The notes: a model not told the origin generated them from the sequence alone. A stretch of DNA of 64,000 nt from Flammeovirga kamogawensis (GCF_018736065.1 NZ_CP076128.1:4155001-4219000); one strand, 5' to 3'; shown: positions 26,194 through 36,243, counted from the first letter of the stretch. Numbers and translations: made by a program.

Positions 26194-27423
26194 TTATTTA
26201 ATCTGATTATTGCCCTCGTCTTTCTTTTTAACGAAGCTAAAATAACCAAAGAATGCTAGTAGTGTGATGCCAATAACGATTTTAATCCAAGTAGGAATTT
26301 GTGTGTCGCTACCAATAAGAAGTCCGATACGGTCGTATCTAATACTATTTTCAGCATCAGGATTGTTGTCTTTAGACATCCAGACCATAACAGCTTTGCC
26401 TATTACGTGGTCGAATGGAACATATCCCCAATATCTTGAATCTAATGAATTATGACGATTATCTCCCATCATAAAGTAGTAATTCTGTTTTACAGTATAC
26501 GACTCTTGTACTTCGTCACCTAAATAGAATTTACCATCTCTGAATGATCCGATTTTACCGTCATTATAATCTACTTCATACTCTTCGGTAATGGCTTTGT
26601 ATTGCGACCAGTTGTCTGCCGTGATTTTTACTACATCACCTTCTTTAGGAATATAAAGAGGTCCGAAGTTATCAATAGACCAATTATTACTTGCTTTTTG
26701 TGGGAAGACATCATTATCTTCTCTAGCATATATTTTATCAACAGATTCGATAAAGTCTAATTTTCTTAAATCATCAGCACTATGTTTAGGCAACATAGCA
26801 GTGTAAGTAAATTTTCCTTCTGGCCCTGGAACCATATTTAATCTGTAATGAGCTATATTATTATAGTCATATGCATAAACATTGTATTTCTCTAAAGTTC
26901 TTTTACCAATTTGAGTTTTAGATACAATAGTATATTGTGTTTGGCTCTCTGTTGGAGTTTCAACTCTTTTACCATTGATAAAAACATCTTGGTCTTTAAT
27001 CTGTAGCGTATCACCTGCAATAGCAATACAACGCTTAATATAGTTGAGTTTCATATCCGAAGGAAAGCCTTTTTCAGCAGGATAATTAAAAACAACAACA
27101 TCATTATTTTTTACAGATGTAAAACCAGGAATTCTATGTGATTTTAGTTGAATCCAATCTAAGAATGATGGTATTTGTGTACCCCAAATAGTTTGATGCG
27201 TTAATGGTAACTGCAAAATTGTTTTTGGTGTACGAGGTCCGTAATGAACTTTACTAACAAAAAGGTAATCGCCAACCAATAGCGATTTTTCCATAGATGA
27301 AGTAGGGATTGTAAATGCCTCAAATGCAGCCCAACGAATTAATGTTGCAGCAATAATTGCAAATATGAGAGCGTCAGTCCATTCTTTACTACCTGATTTT
27401 AGTTTCTTATCTTTTTTACTCAT
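26194..27423 (-). CDS. lepB: Signal peptidase I
   Basis: Membrane serine protease that removes signal peptides. FTIPTSSMEKSLLVGDYLFV holds the catalytic Ser (box B), YIKRCIAIAGDTLQI the catalytic Lys (box D), and YYFMMGDNRHNSLDSRYWGY box E. One N-terminal TM (WTDALIFAIIAATLIRWAAF) and one C-terminal TM (IVIGITLLAFFGYFSF) are present; a long insertion between boxes D and E makes it larger (409 residues) than E. coli LepB, as is common in Bacteroidota. I use the ATG at 27421-27423; a longer frame to 27513 would overlap dapB and has no family-like sequence. Last gene of the par-dap operon. Confidence 0.93.
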   Translation of the reverse strand: MSKKDKKLKSGSKEWTDALIFAIIAATLIRWAAFEAFTIPTSSMEKSLLVGDYLFVSKVHYGPRTPKTILQLPLTHQTIWGTQIPSFLDWIQLKSHRIPGFTSVKNNDVVVFNYPAEKGFPSDMKLNYIKRCIAIAGDTLQIKDQDVFINGKRVETPTESQTQYTIVSKTQIGKRTLEKYNVYAYDYNNIAHYRLNMVPGPEGKFTYTAMLPKHSADDLRKLDFIESVDKIYAREDNDVFPQKASNNWSIDNFGPLYIPKEGDVVKITADNWSQYKAITEEYEVDYNDGKIGSFRDGKFYLGDEVQESYTVKQNYYFMMGDNRHNSLDSRYWGYVPFDHVIGKAVMVWMSKDNNPDAENSIRYDRIGLLIGSDTQIPTWIKIVIGITLLAFFGYFSFVKKKDEGNNQIK

Positions 27424-27448
27424 TATTCTTTTCAATATTATTTTTACC

Positions 27449-28174
27449 TTACAAAGATAGCATATCTTGCATGCCAAAAATACCTTCTTTTTTATGTAGC
27501 CATTCACCTGCAAGTACAGCTCCTAAAGCAAAACCTTTTCTTGTAAAAGCAGTGTGTTTAATATCTATTCTATCAATTTCAGAAGTATAAGATATTTCAT
27601 GAGTACCAGGTACATCTGGTTCTCTAACAGCTTCTATCTCTATACCATTATCAACAGCTTTATCTTCGCCTTGTAAAGTCCATTTATCAACTCCTTCAAA
27701 ATTTTCAATAACTCCTTCAGCTAAAGTTATGGCTGTTCCAGAAGGAGCATCTAATTTTTGAGTATGATGAATTTCAACCATAGATGATTTATACTCCGCA
27801 TTAAAAGCACTCATCATTTTTGCTAATTTCTTATTTAATTCAAAAAAGATATTAACACCTAAACTATAATTTGATGCATAAAAGAATGCTGTATTATTAT
27901 CTTGAGTAGAAGCTTCAATTATATCTTTTTTATCTAACCAACCTGTAGTTCCTGAAACAATACGAATACCTTTATCTAAACATGTTTTGATATTATCATA
28001 TGCAGAACTTGGTTGAGTAAATTCAATAGCAACATCAACTGTAGACGGATCAATAGTATCTAAATCAGAACGGTTGTCTTTATCAATAATTCCAACAACA
28101 TTGTGTCCTCTTTCTTTTAAAATACCTTCAATGGTTTGCCCCATTTTACCGTAGCCAATTAATAAAAAATTCAT
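27449..28174 (-). CDS. dapB: 4-hydroxy-tetrahydrodipicolinate reductase
   Basis: 241 residues, full length. Reduces HTPA in the lysine/diaminopimelate pathway. NAD(P)-binding FLLIGYGKMGQTIEGIL, VAIEFTQPSS, GIRIVSGTTGW, YASNYSLGVNIFFELN, and the substrate/catalytic segment VEIHHTQKLDAPSGTAITL (catalytic His and Lys) are all present. It lies between the DUF5683 gene (8-bp gap) and lepB (25-bp gap) in one operon. Confidence 0.95.
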   Translation of the reverse strand: MNFLLIGYGKMGQTIEGILKERGHNVVGIIDKDNRSDLDTIDPSTVDVAIEFTQPSSAYDNIKTCLDKGIRIVSGTTGWLDKKDIIEASTQDNNTAFFYASNYSLGVNIFFELNKKLAKMMSAFNAEYKSSMVEIHHTQKLDAPSGTAITLAEGVIENFEGVDKWTLQGEDKAVDNGIEIEAVREPDVPGTHEISYTSEIDRIDIKHTAFTRKGFALGAVLAGEWLHKKEGIFGMQDMLSL

Positions 28175-28182
28175 CTGTTATA

Positions 28183-28893
28183 TTATTTAGAGTTTAATTT
28201 TAATGAGAGTGTCATACCAACAGCAGGTAAACCCGTTAAAGGATCTGGAATTGCTGAGGGTGATACTTTAAAAGATAGGTCATCGCTAATGTCATAATAC
28301 TTTAAATGTTGGTCTACAGCAGCATCTAAGGCTCCTAACATATACCACATACAAGTAACAATTATCATAAAGTCTCTATCACGTCTGAAGTTGTCACTTC
28401 TATTTCTAAGATTTTCTACCGTTAGGTTTCTATAAATCTCAGGAATTAGATCATCATTTGTTGGATCAGCATCTGCTTTGTAGGCTAACCAATGACTACT
28501 TTGTATATAATTTGAATGATTAAATTTTATAAAGTAGCCAAACACAGCAAAACCACCATAAAGAATTGGCACTTTCCATACTTTATTATTATGAATCTGA
28601 CCTAAACCAGGAATAACAATAGAATAAAAAGAAGCCTTGGTAGGTTCTGTTAAGTTTTGATATTGTAATCTTTGTTTTCGCTTTTTTTCTTTTTGATCAA
28701 TATGGTTAGGTATCGCTTTTATTGTTGTAAGCGAATCCATTGATCTTTTGTTTCTTTCAGCTTCAGAAATTTCTTCACTTCCAGTTGTGTCTGGTATAGG
28801 CTCTGTTTGAGCAAATGAAGTAATTCCGTTGAAAAAAGAAAAGCAAAAAACAAGAGTGAATAGATAAAATATATGATTGCGTAAACGCAGCAT
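28183..28893 (-). CDS. DUF5683 domain membrane protein
   Basis: 236 residues. Signal or TM at the N-terminus (IFYLFTLVFCFSFFNGITSF), then the DUF5683 core FYSIVIPGLGQIHNNKVWKV and ILYGGFAVFGYFIKF, and a C-terminal segment YMLGALDAAVDQHLKYYD. Function unknown, but the gene is found repeatedly between parB and dapB in Bacteroidota (known context, from memory). Its start overlaps the parB stop by one base, so translation is coupled. Confidence 0.85.
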   Translation of the reverse strand: MLRLRNHIFYLFTLVFCFSFFNGITSFAQTEPIPDTTGSEEISEAERNKRSMDSLTTIKAIPNHIDQKEKKRKQRLQYQNLTEPTKASFYSIVIPGLGQIHNNKVWKVPILYGGFAVFGYFIKFNHSNYIQSSHWLAYKADADPTNDDLIPEIYRNLTVENLRNRSDNFRRDRDFMIIVTCMWYMLGALDAAVDQHLKYYDISDDLSFKVSPSAIPDPLTGLPAVGMTLSLKLNSK

Positions 28894-29831
28894 CAGTGAG
28901 TTTTTAGAATGTCTAAAATTCGGTTAAGATCTTCAACAGATTGATAAGGGATTTTAATTTCACCTTTTCCTTCGTCAGAATTTTTAATTTTAATCTGAGT
29001 TCCAAAATGCGATGATAAATCTCTTTGTAGTCTACTAAATTCGAAATCTAAAGGTTCGTTTTTATTTTTAGACTTAGTTGTTAAAGGATCTTTTCCTTGA
29101 ATAATATCGCGTACTAAATTTTCGGTTTTACGAACCGATAATTCATCTTTTACAATTGTATCAAAAAGTGCCAATTGTACCTCAATACTATTTACATTAA
29201 CAAGTGCACGAGCATGTCCCATTGATATCATGCCATTTCGTAATCCTGTTTGGATTTCAGGAGGTAATTTTAGTAAACGTAAATAGTTTGCTACTGTAGA
29301 TCTTTTTTTACCAACTCTATCACCTAATTCTTCTTGCTTTAAATCACATTCAGCAATAAGCCTTTGGTATGATATTGCTACTTCTATAGGATTAAGATCT
29401 TCTCTTTGAATATTTTCAATTAATGCCATTTCTAGCATTTGAGCATCGTTAGCTCCTCTAATATATGCTGGGATTTTTTCTAACCCCGCCATTTTAGATG
29501 CTCTCCAACGCCTTTCTCCAGAAATTATTTGAAATTGGTTTTCTGTTAATCGACGTACAGTAATGGGTTGAATGATACCTTGAACACGAATTGAATCAGC
29601 AAGTTCTTTTAATGCTTCGTCTTTAAATTCGAGGCGAGGTTGAAAAGGATTTCTTTCGATATGATCAATAGAAATCTCATCTAATTTTTCTACAATATTT
29701 ACATTAACAGCGTCTACAGGTTCTGATGTAGGTGCTGTTTCTGTTTTTTTAGAATCACCAAGTAAAGCTCCTAAACCTTTACCAAGTGCATTCCTTCTTT
29801 TTAATGTTTTCTTTTCTGAATTATCAGGCAT
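28893..29831 (-). CDS. parB: Chromosome-partitioning protein ParB
   Basis: 312 residues. KRRNALGKGLGALLGDSK at the N-terminus contacts ParA; the CTPase/parS-binding core reads RNPFQPRLEFKDEALKELAD, GIIQPITVRRL, ISGERRWRASKMAGLEKIPA and LIENIQREDLNPIEVAISYQ; the HTH is LGDRVGKKRSTVANYLRLLK. ParB spreads from parS sites and loads condensin. I saw no TGTTTCACGTGAAACA-like parS in the window; parS is probably elsewhere near the origin. Follows parA by 52 bp. Confidence 0.95.
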   Translation of the reverse strand: MPDNSEKKTLKRRNALGKGLGALLGDSKKTETAPTSEPVDAVNVNIVEKLDEISIDHIERNPFQPRLEFKDEALKELADSIRVQGIIQPITVRRLTENQFQIISGERRWRASKMAGLEKIPAYIRGANDAQMLEMALIENIQREDLNPIEVAISYQRLIAECDLKQEELGDRVGKKRSTVANYLRLLKLPPEIQTGLRNGMISMGHARALVNVNSIEVQLALFDTIVKDELSVRKTENLVRDIIQGKDPLTTKSKNKNEPLDFEFSRLQRDLSSHFGTQIKIKNSDEGKGEIKIPYQSVEDLNRILDILKTH

Positions 29832-29883
29832 AATCTCGCCGCGCTCAAATAGGTTAATTAATAGTATTAATAGAGTTGTATTC

Positions 29884-30663
29884 TTAAGCTTTAGCAGTCA
29901 TTTTGTTCTTAGTCAAAATTTCTTGTGCTAAATTAAGGTAGCATACAGCTCCTTTACTCACTGCATCATGAGCAATAACAGGTACACCAAAACTTGGTGC
30001 TTCACTTAATTTAATGTTTCTCGGAATGATAACATCAAAAACTAAGTCACCAAGGTGTTTTTTTACTTCTTCAACCACCTGATTAGATAAACGTAAACGA
30101 GTATCATACATTGTCATTAAAATCCCTTCAATTAATAAATTAGGATTTAATCTAGATTGAATAAGTTTTACAGTATTTAATAATTTATCTAAACCTTCTA
30201 AAGCATAAAATTCACATTGTACAGGTACAATGACAGAATCTGCAGCTGTTAAGGCATTTACTGTAATTAAACCAAGAGAAGGAGAACAGTCTACGATAAT
30301 AAAATCGTATTTATCTTTAATTTGTTCTAATGCTCTTAGCATACGCATTTCTCTGTCTTCAATATCAATCATTTCAATTTCAGCACCAACTAAGTCGATG
30401 TGTGAAGGAATGATATCTAAATAATCAAAATCAGAGTTTACGATTATATCTTCTACATTGATGTCTTCCACCATGCAGTTATAAATGCTTTTTCGTTCTT
30501 CTTTAGGATCAAGGTTTAATCCAGAAGTCGAATTTGCTTGAGGATCGGCATCAACTAGTAATGCATTATACTCCATGGCAGCAAAACTAGCTGCTAAGTT
30601 TACAGCAGTTGTGGTCTTGCCAACGCCGCCTTTTTGGTTGGCTACTGCGATTATCTTACCCAT
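29884..30663 (-). CDS. parA: Chromosome-partitioning ATPase ParA (Soj-like)
   Basis: 259 residues. Deviant Walker A motif IIAVANQKGGVGKTTTAVNL at the very N-terminus, Walker A' in LLVDADPQANSTSGLN, Walker B in FIIVDCSPSLGLITVNAL. It is the short chromosomal type without an N-terminal HTH, so it is unlikely to be a plasmid ParA that autoregulates. First gene of the parA-parB-DUF5683-dapB-lepB unit. Confidence 0.96.
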   Translation of the reverse strand: MGKIIAVANQKGGVGKTTTAVNLAASFAAMEYNALLVDADPQANSTSGLNLDPKEERKSIYNCMVEDINVEDIIVNSDFDYLDIIPSHIDLVGAEIEMIDIEDREMRMLRALEQIKDKYDFIIVDCSPSLGLITVNALTAADSVIVPVQCEFYALEGLDKLLNTVKLIQSRLNPNLLIEGILMTMYDTRLRLSNQVVEEVKKHLGDLVFDVIIPRNIKLSEAPSFGVPVIAHDAVSKGAVCYLNLAQEILTKNKMTAKA

Positions 30664-30744
30664 TGTGTCTCTTCTCTAAAATTTCTTGTAAACACAAATA
30701 TAGTTTTTTTAATAATGTACTATTAAAAAATGTATTTTCTTTAT

Positions 30745-31386
30745 CTAAAGAGATTTAAATTCGTAACCTTTTTTCGAAAAATATGCTAAAAAGCGAGGTA
30801 AAACGTACTTTAAATTTTTTTCTGCTTTTAAACTATCATGAAAAACTACGATAGAACCATCTTCAGTTAGCTTAATTGCTGTTTTTAAACAAGTCTCTTC
30901 ATTGTAATTTTTATTATAATCTCTTGTTAAAACATGCCACATTATTATTTCATATTCAGGTAATACTTTTTGTAAAAGTTTTTTTCCAATTTGCCCATGT
31001 GGAGGTCTAAAAAGTTTTCTTGGCTTTTTCTCAATAAACTTATCGTTAGAATTTAGCCACTTTTCACATTCATCAATATTCTTAAGGTATTTCGATAAAC
31101 CATTTTTCCAATATTGAAGATGATTAAAAGTATGGTTACCTACAGTGTGTCCTTCATCTAAAACTTGATTGTAAGTAGCTGGATATTTTTTGATATTATC
31201 ACCTACGCAAAAGAATGTAGCCTTAGCATTGTACTCTTTTAAAAGGTCTAAAACCCAAGGAGTAATTTCAGGTATTGGTCCATCATCAAAAGTAAGATAT
31301 ATACTAGGATGTTCACCTTTTTCTTTTTTCCAAGTTAAGCTTGGAAACATTTTGTTTCTTACAAAACTGCCTACTCTTTGAATCAT
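30745..31386 (-). CDS. Polysaccharide deacetylase (NodB-homology) family protein
   Basis: 213 residues, a bare NodB domain. IYLTFDDGPIPEITPWVLDL (catalytic Asp and metal-binding Asp), GHTVGNHTFNHLQYW (metal-binding His pair), RKLFRPPHGQIGKKLLQ (catalytic Arg/Pro loop) and GSIVVFHDSLKAEKNL (last His). No signal peptide, so a cytoplasmic or membrane-side substrate is likely; GlcNAc in peptidoglycan or a carbohydrate is the usual class. It sits upstream of parA on the same strand (81-bp gap) and divergent from the ilv operon. Confidence 0.9.
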   Translation of the reverse strand: MIQRVGSFVRNKMFPSLTWKKEKGEHPSIYLTFDDGPIPEITPWVLDLLKEYNAKATFFCVGDNIKKYPATYNQVLDEGHTVGNHTFNHLQYWKNGLSKYLKNIDECEKWLNSNDKFIEKKPRKLFRPPHGQIGKKLLQKVLPEYEIIMWHVLTRDYNKNYNEETCLKTAIKLTEDGSIVVFHDSLKAEKNLKYVLPRFLAYFSKKGYEFKSL

Positions 31387-31563
31387 TGAGTTCTGATCTA
31401 TTTATTATATATACAAATATAGTTAATACTTTTTGGCTTAGGAATGATATTTATTATTCTACTAAAATGGTGCTTAATTGTATTAAAATACAGAATGTAA
31501 ACGATATATTGGGTTAGGATTCGTAATTATTTATAAAAAGTAAGCGATGTTCACACTTATTTT

Positions 31564-31596
31564 TTTGCAAATTAAAACGGAAGATCTTTATATTTG
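31564..31596 (+). promoter_or_regulatory. Promoter of the ilv operon
   Basis: TTTG at 31564-31567, 21-bp spacer, TATATTTG at 31589-31596: exact match to the Bacteroidota TTTG-N19-21-TAnnTTTG promoter. The predicted start is near 31602, about 14 nt before the leader-peptide ATG. The rest of 31387-31563 shows only AT-rich sequence. Confidence 0.7.
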
Positions 31597-31615
31597 ATGT
31601 AAACAATGATCAGAT

Positions 31616-31687
31616 ATGTTGAATAAAACGCAAAATATTGTCCTAATTATTAGAAAAACGATTGTCGTCCTGCTGAAGGAAAGATAA
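31616..31687 (+). CDS. Branched-chain amino acid leader peptide of the ilv operon
   Basis: A 23-codon open frame, ATG at 31616 and TAA at 31685, too short for usual ORF finders. It begins MLNKTQ and contains two regulatory clusters, NIVLII and TIVVLL, ending KER. Eleven of 23 residues are Ile, Val or Leu, exactly the end products of the downstream operon. It sits between a consensus promoter and a competing hairpin pair. Attenuation by ribosome stalling on such codons is well known for ilv and leu operons of enteric bacteria; that this frame is translated is inference from the arrangement. Confidence 0.8.
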   Translation: MLNKTQNIVLIIRKTIVVLLKER

Positions 31688-31772
31688 TGGTCGGGATATA
31701 TATTTTGTGAATACAAGAAATAAATACAGGCCATTGTCAGATTGAATAAAAAATTATGACAGTGGTTTTTTT
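31683..31772 (+). promoter_or_regulatory. ilv attenuator: antiterminator and terminator hairpins
   Basis: Two mutually exclusive helices are visible. Antiterminator: 31683-31692 (GATAATGGTC, covering the leader stop codon) pairs over 10 positions with 31729-31738 (GGCCATTGTC). Terminator: 31731-31739 (CCATTGTCA) pairs with 31757-31765 (TGACAGTGG), followed by seven T. The shared arm means only one can form. A ribosome at the leader stop would cover 31683-31692 and allow termination; a ribosome stalled at Ile/Val/Leu codons (31637-31675) would leave it free and permit readthrough into ilvE. Confidence 0.8.
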
Positions 31773-31834
31773 ATTAAAACATTTTTGTTTCAAAGTTGAT
31801 TTAATTGTTTAAAACATCTATAAACTCTTCAGGT

Positions 31835-32731
31835 ATGTTAAAATATTATGATAAGGATACAGTAATTTTCCATAACGGAGAATTTATCAAGGCTGAAGAG
31901 GCAAAAGCAGATCTTTTTTCGCAGTCTTTGCACTACGGAAACGGAGTATTTGATGCAGTAAGAGCATATGATACAGCCTTAGGTCCACATATTTTTAAAG
32001 CAAGAGAACACTACACAAGATTTGTTGAAGCTGCAAAAACAATGCACTTAAACTTAGATTATTCTGTAGATGAACTTGTAGGAATAACATACCAATTACT
32101 AGAAGAAAATGGATTCAAAGATGCATACGTTAGACCATTGGTTTATGCGAGTGCAAATATGGATTTGACCCCTACTAAAACGCATAATATTTTTATTGCA
32201 GCGTGGAGATGGGATAAATTTTTAGGTAAAGATTTATTAGATATAACAATATCAGCTTATACTCGTCCTAGCCCATATTCTTTTAATGTAGAAGCTAAAA
32301 TTTCAGGGCACTACATTAATTCAATAGTATCTATTGCAGAAGCGAAGGAAAGAGGTTTTGATGATGCAATTTTACTTGATGTAGAAGGGTATGTTGCAGA
32401 AGGAACTGGTGCTAATTTCTTTTTTGAAAAAGATGGTAAACTATTTACCTCAAAGAAAGGACATATATATCCAGGTATAACTCGTGAAGTTGTATTTGGA
32501 ATAGCAAAAAGTCTTGGTGTTGAAGTAGTTGAAGGACAGTTTAAACCAGAAGATTTAAATGATATCGATGGAGCTTTCTTTACAGGTACAGCAGCACAAA
32601 TAACAGGTATTAGCAGCATAGATGGTAAAGCCATGAATAAGGATTGGGATGATACCATTGGTTGTGAAGTATTTGAAAAGTACAGACAATTTGTGACACA
32701 AAGTGAGTACGACAACTACTCAATTATTTAA
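31835..32731 (+). CDS. ilvE: Branched-chain amino acid aminotransferase
   Basis: 298 residues from the ATG at 31835; a TTG 30 bp upstream would add ten residues without family support and sits close behind the attenuator. Fold type IV PLP enzyme: ADLFSQSLHYGNGVFDAVRA (N-terminal signature), AKISGHYINSIVSIAEAKER (Lys Schiff base in AKISGHYIN), EGTGANFFFEKDGK and FFTGTAAQITGI. It makes Ile, Val and Leu from their 2-oxoacids. First structural gene of the ilv operon, directly under the leader attenuator. Confidence 0.93.
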   Translation: MLKYYDKDTVIFHNGEFIKAEEAKADLFSQSLHYGNGVFDAVRAYDTALGPHIFKAREHYTRFVEAAKTMHLNLDYSVDELVGITYQLLEENGFKDAYVRPLVYASANMDLTPTKTHNIFIAAWRWDKFLGKDLLDITISAYTRPSPYSFNVEAKISGHYINSIVSIAEAKERGFDDAILLDVEGYVAEGTGANFFFEKDGKLFTSKKGHIYPGITREVVFGIAKSLGVEVVEGQFKPEDLNDIDGAFFTGTAAQITGISSIDGKAMNKDWDDTIGCEVFEKYRQFVTQSEYDNYSII

Positions 32732-32764
32732 TAAAGAAACTATACAGACAAACAATATAAAACT

Positions 32765-34447
32765 ATGGCAGAGGAGTTAAACAAACACAGCCGCACTATT
32801 ACACAAGACGATACACAGCCTGCAGCTCAGGCAATGCTATATGGTATTGGACTTAAAGATGAGGATATGAAAAAGCCTCAAATTGGTATTGCAAGTACTG
32901 GTTACGAGGGTAATACATGTAATATGCACTTGAATGACCTAGCTAAAATAGTTAAGGTAGGTGTTCAGAAAGAAGGCTTAGTAGGTTTAATATTTAATAC
33001 AATTGGTGTAAGTGATGGTATCACAAATGGTACTATTGGTATGCGTTACTCGCTTCCATCAAGAGATATTATTGCAGACTCTGTTGAAACTGTAGTAAAC
33101 GGTCAGTTTTATGATGGTTTAATTACTGTTGTAGGTTGTGATAAGAACATGCCTGGAGCGATGATGGCAATGTGTCGTATTAATCGTCCAACAATTATGT
33201 TGTATGGTGGTACTATTGCATCTGGTTGCTTCAAAAATAAAAAATTAAATATTGTATCAGCATTTGAAGCCTTAGGTGAAAAAATAGCAGGTACTATATC
33301 TGATGAAGATTATAGAGGGGTAATTAAAAATGCTATTCCTGGTGCAGGTGCTTGCGGAGGTATGTACACAGCAAATACAATGGCTTCGGCAATTGAAGCT
33401 ATGGGAATGAGTTTACCTTATTCTTCATCAAACCCTGCAGTTAGTGCAGAGAAAAGAGCTGAATGTAAAAATTTAGGTGCTTCAATGCATCATATATTAA
33501 AGTTAGATCTTAAGCCTTCAGATATACTTACAAAAGCTTCTTTTGAGAATGCTTTGACAGTAATTATGGCTTTAGGTGGATCAACAAATGCTACATTACA
33601 TATGTTGGCAATTGCTAAGGCAGCTGATATCAAATTAACTTTAGATGATATTCAAAGAGTTTCTGATAAAGTACCTTTCTTAGCAGACCTTAAACCTTCT
33701 GGTAAATATTTAATGGAAGATGTTTTTGCAGTAGGAGGTATTCCTGCAGTAATGAGAACATTATTAGATTGGGGATTAATTGATGGAACTTGTATGACCG
33801 TTACAGGAAAAACAATTGCTGAGAATTTAGCAGATGTAAAACCTTTAGGTGGCGAACAAGATTTATTACGTCCTCAAGATAATCCAATTAAATCAACAGG
33901 TCACTTACAAATTCTTTATGGAAATTTAGCAACAGAAGGTTCTGTAGCTAAAATTACCGGTAAAGAAGGAGAAAAATTTGTTGGTCCAGCAAAAGTGTAT
34001 AACGATGAGTTTGCAGTAATTGCAGGAATCCAAGCAGGTGAAGTAAGTAAAGGTGATGTAGTAGTTATTCGTTACGAAGGTCCTAAAGGTGGTCCTGGTA
34101 TGCCGGAAATGCTTAAACCAACATCAGCTATTATGGGTGTAGGTTTAGGTAAAGATGTAGCATTAATTACTGATGGTCGCTTCTCAGGAGGTACTCACGG
34201 TTTTGTAGTGGGGCATATTACTCCAGAAGCTGCAGTTGGTGGTAATATCGCATTAGTGAATGATGGAGATATTATTACAATTGATGCAATAAGTAACCAA
34301 ATTTCTGTTGCTGTTTCTGATGAAGAATTAGCTGAAAGAAGAAAAAATTGGGTTGCTCCGGAACCAAAATTCAAAAAAGGTATTTTATATAAGTATATAA
34401 AGACAGTTTCTTCAGCATCTGAGGGATGTGTAACAGATGAATTTTAA
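32765..34447 (+). CDS. ilvD: Dihydroxy-acid dehydratase
   Basis: 560 residues, full length. Fe-S enzyme that dehydrates 2,3-dihydroxy acids in Ile/Val synthesis. Cluster cysteines lie in [17 protein letters not shown] and [29 protein letters not shown] supplies the third. C-terminal signature [19 protein letters not shown] is intact. It follows ilvE by 33 bp and precedes ilvB by 41 bp in the operon. Confidence 0.96.
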   Translation: MAEELNKHSRTITQDDTQPAAQAMLYGIGLKDEDMKKPQIGIASTGYEGNTCNMHLNDLAKIVKVGVQKEGLVGLIFNTIGVSDGITNGTIGMRYSLPSRDIIADSVETVVNGQFYDGLITVVGCDKNMPGAMMAMCRINRPTIMLYGGTIASGCFKNKKLNIVSAFEALGEKIAGTISDEDYRGVIKNAIPGAGACGGMYTANTMASAIEAMGMSLPYSSSNPAVSAEKRAECKNLGASMHHILKLDLKPSDILTKASFENALTVIMALGGSTNATLHMLAIAKAADIKLTLDDIQRVSDKVPFLADLKPSGKYLMEDVFAVGGIPAVMRTLLDWGLIDGTCMTVTGKTIAENLADVKPLGGEQDLLRPQDNPIKSTGHLQILYGNLATEGSVAKITGKEGEKFVGPAKVYNDEFAVIAGIQAGEVSKGDVVVIRYEGPKGGPGMPEMLKPTSAIMGVGLGKDVALITDGRFSGGTHGFVVGHITPEAAVGGNIALVNDGDIITIDAISNQISVAVSDEELAERRKNWVAPEPKFKKGILYKYIKTVSSASEGCVTDEF

Positions 34448-34488
34448 TAGTTCATTGTTATAAAATTAGTACGACAAATTGTTTCAAT

Positions 34489-36231
34489 ATGAGTACAGCG
34501 ACAAAAGAGATGTCCAATGAAGAAAAAGTAGTTGGCCAGACGACAAAAAGAGTAAGTGGAGCAGAGGCAGTGCTGATGGCATTGTTAGAGGAAGGAGTAG
34601 ATACACTTTTTGGTTATCCAGGTGGAGCTATCATGCCATTTTATGATAAACTCTACCATTATGAAGACAAGATTAAGCACTACTTAGTGCGTCATGAGCA
34701 AGGTGCAACACATGCGGCTCAAGGGTATGCTCGAGTCAATCATAAAGTGGGCGTCTGTATTGCAACTTCAGGTCCTGGGGCTACAAACTTAATTACAGGT
34801 TTAGCCGATGCTATGATAGATTCGACACCTATGGTAGCAATTACAGGTCAAGTAGCATCTCATTTATTAGGAACTGATGCTTTTCAGGAAACTGATGTAG
34901 TTGGTATTTCAACTCCTGTTACAAAATGGAATTTTCAAGTAACTAAAGCTTCTGAAATTCCAGAAGCAATGGCGAAAGCATTTTTTATTGCAAGAAGCGG
35001 AAGACCGGGTCCTGTATTAATAGATATTACAAAAGATGCTCAATTCGAAGAATTTGACTTTGAATACAAGCGTTGTGAAAATATTCGTAGTTATAGACCA
35101 GTTCCTGTAGCTACAGAAGAATCTATAGATGCAGCAGCAGTATTACTTAATCAAGCTAAAAAGCCTTATATCCTTGTAGGACATGGTGTAATGCTTTCTA
35201 AAGCTGAAAAAGAATTAATTGCTTTTGCAGAAAAAACAGGTATTCCTATGGCTTCAACTCTTTTAGGGTTGTCTGCCGTACCAGTAGATCATCCTTTATA
35301 CGTTGGCTACTTGGGAATGCATGGTAATTATGGCCCAAATATCAAGACAAACGAATGTGATGTTTTGATTGCTGTAGGTATGCGTTTTGATGACCGTGTA
35401 ACAGGAGACTTATCTCGTTATGCAAAGCAAGCTAAAGTTATTCATATAGAAATTGATCCTTCTGAGATTGATAAGAATGTGAAAACTGAGGTTGCTATCA
35501 TTTCTGATGCAAAAGCAGCTCTTGAGCGTTTATTACCAAAAGTAGAAAAAAGAGAACATTCTGAATGGATTGCAGAGTTCCATGCATGTGATAAAATAGA
35601 AAAAGAAGAAGTTCTAGATTACGCATTAGGTTCATCTACAGAAAAAGTAAAAATGTCAGAAGTAATCAGAATGTTATCTGATAAAACTGATGGTGAAGCA
35701 GTTATTGTAACTGATGTAGGTCAACACCAAATGGAAGCTTCAAGATACTATGAGTTTAAAAAGACAGATAGTATTGTAAGTTCTGGAGGATTAGGGACTA
35801 TGGGATTTGCTTTACCTGCTGCTATTGGAGCAAAAGTTGGAGCACCTGATAGAACTGTTGTCTCTATATCTGGAGATGGAGGTTACCAAATGACTGTACA
35901 AGAATTAGGAACAATATTCCAATACAACATACCTGTAAAGATATTAGTATTGAATAATAGCTTCTTAGGAATGGTACGTCAGTGGCAAGAGTTATTCTTT
36001 GATAGACGTTACTCATTTACAGAAATGGTAAATCCAGATTTTGTAAAACTAGCTGAGTCGTATTATATCAAAGCTGATAAGGCAGAAACAAGAGAATCGT
36101 TAAGCGATAAAATGGACCAATGGTTAGCGTCAGATGGGCCATCTTTCTTGGAAGTAGTTGTAGAACAGGAATCAAACGTATTCCCAATGATACAAACAGG
36201 AGCTGCAGTATCAGAAGTTCGCTTGAAATAA
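34489..36231 (+). CDS. ilvB: Acetolactate synthase, catalytic subunit
   Basis: 580 residues. TPP enzyme that joins pyruvate with pyruvate or 2-oxobutyrate. [20 protein letters not shown] begins the pyrimidine-binding domain, [18 protein letters not shown] has the catalytic Glu, and the TPP/Mg motif is [17 protein letters not shown] to [12 protein letters not shown] domain: [14 protein letters not shown] to GMHGNYGPN. It is followed after 12 bp by its regulatory subunit ilvN. Confidence 0.96.
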   Translation: MSTATKEMSNEEKVVGQTTKRVSGAEAVLMALLEEGVDTLFGYPGGAIMPFYDKLYHYEDKIKHYLVRHEQGATHAAQGYARVNHKVGVCIATSGPGATNLITGLADAMIDSTPMVAITGQVASHLLGTDAFQETDVVGISTPVTKWNFQVTKASEIPEAMAKAFFIARSGRPGPVLIDITKDAQFEEFDFEYKRCENIRSYRPVPVATEESIDAAAVLLNQAKKPYILVGHGVMLSKAEKELIAFAEKTGIPMASTLLGLSAVPVDHPLYVGYLGMHGNYGPNIKTNECDVLIAVGMRFDDRVTGDLSRYAKQAKVIHIEIDPSEIDKNVKTEVAIISDAKAALERLLPKVEKREHSEWIAEFHACDKIEKEEVLDYALGSSTEKVKMSEVIRMLSDKTDGEAVIVTDVGQHQMEASRYYEFKKTDSIVSSGGLGTMGFALPAAIGAKVGAPDRTVVSISGDGGYQMTVQELGTIFQYNIPVKILVLNNSFLGMVRQWQELFFDRRYSFTEMVNPDFVKLAESYYIKADKAETRESLSDKMDQWLASDGPSFLEVVVEQESNVFPMIQTGAAVSEVRLK

Positions 36232-36243
36232 AAGATTAAGATT

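Noticed and set aside
31805-31834. TTG start for ilvE at 31805
   Set aside because: Adds ten residues lacking family similarity directly behind the attenuator; ATG at 31835 is better.
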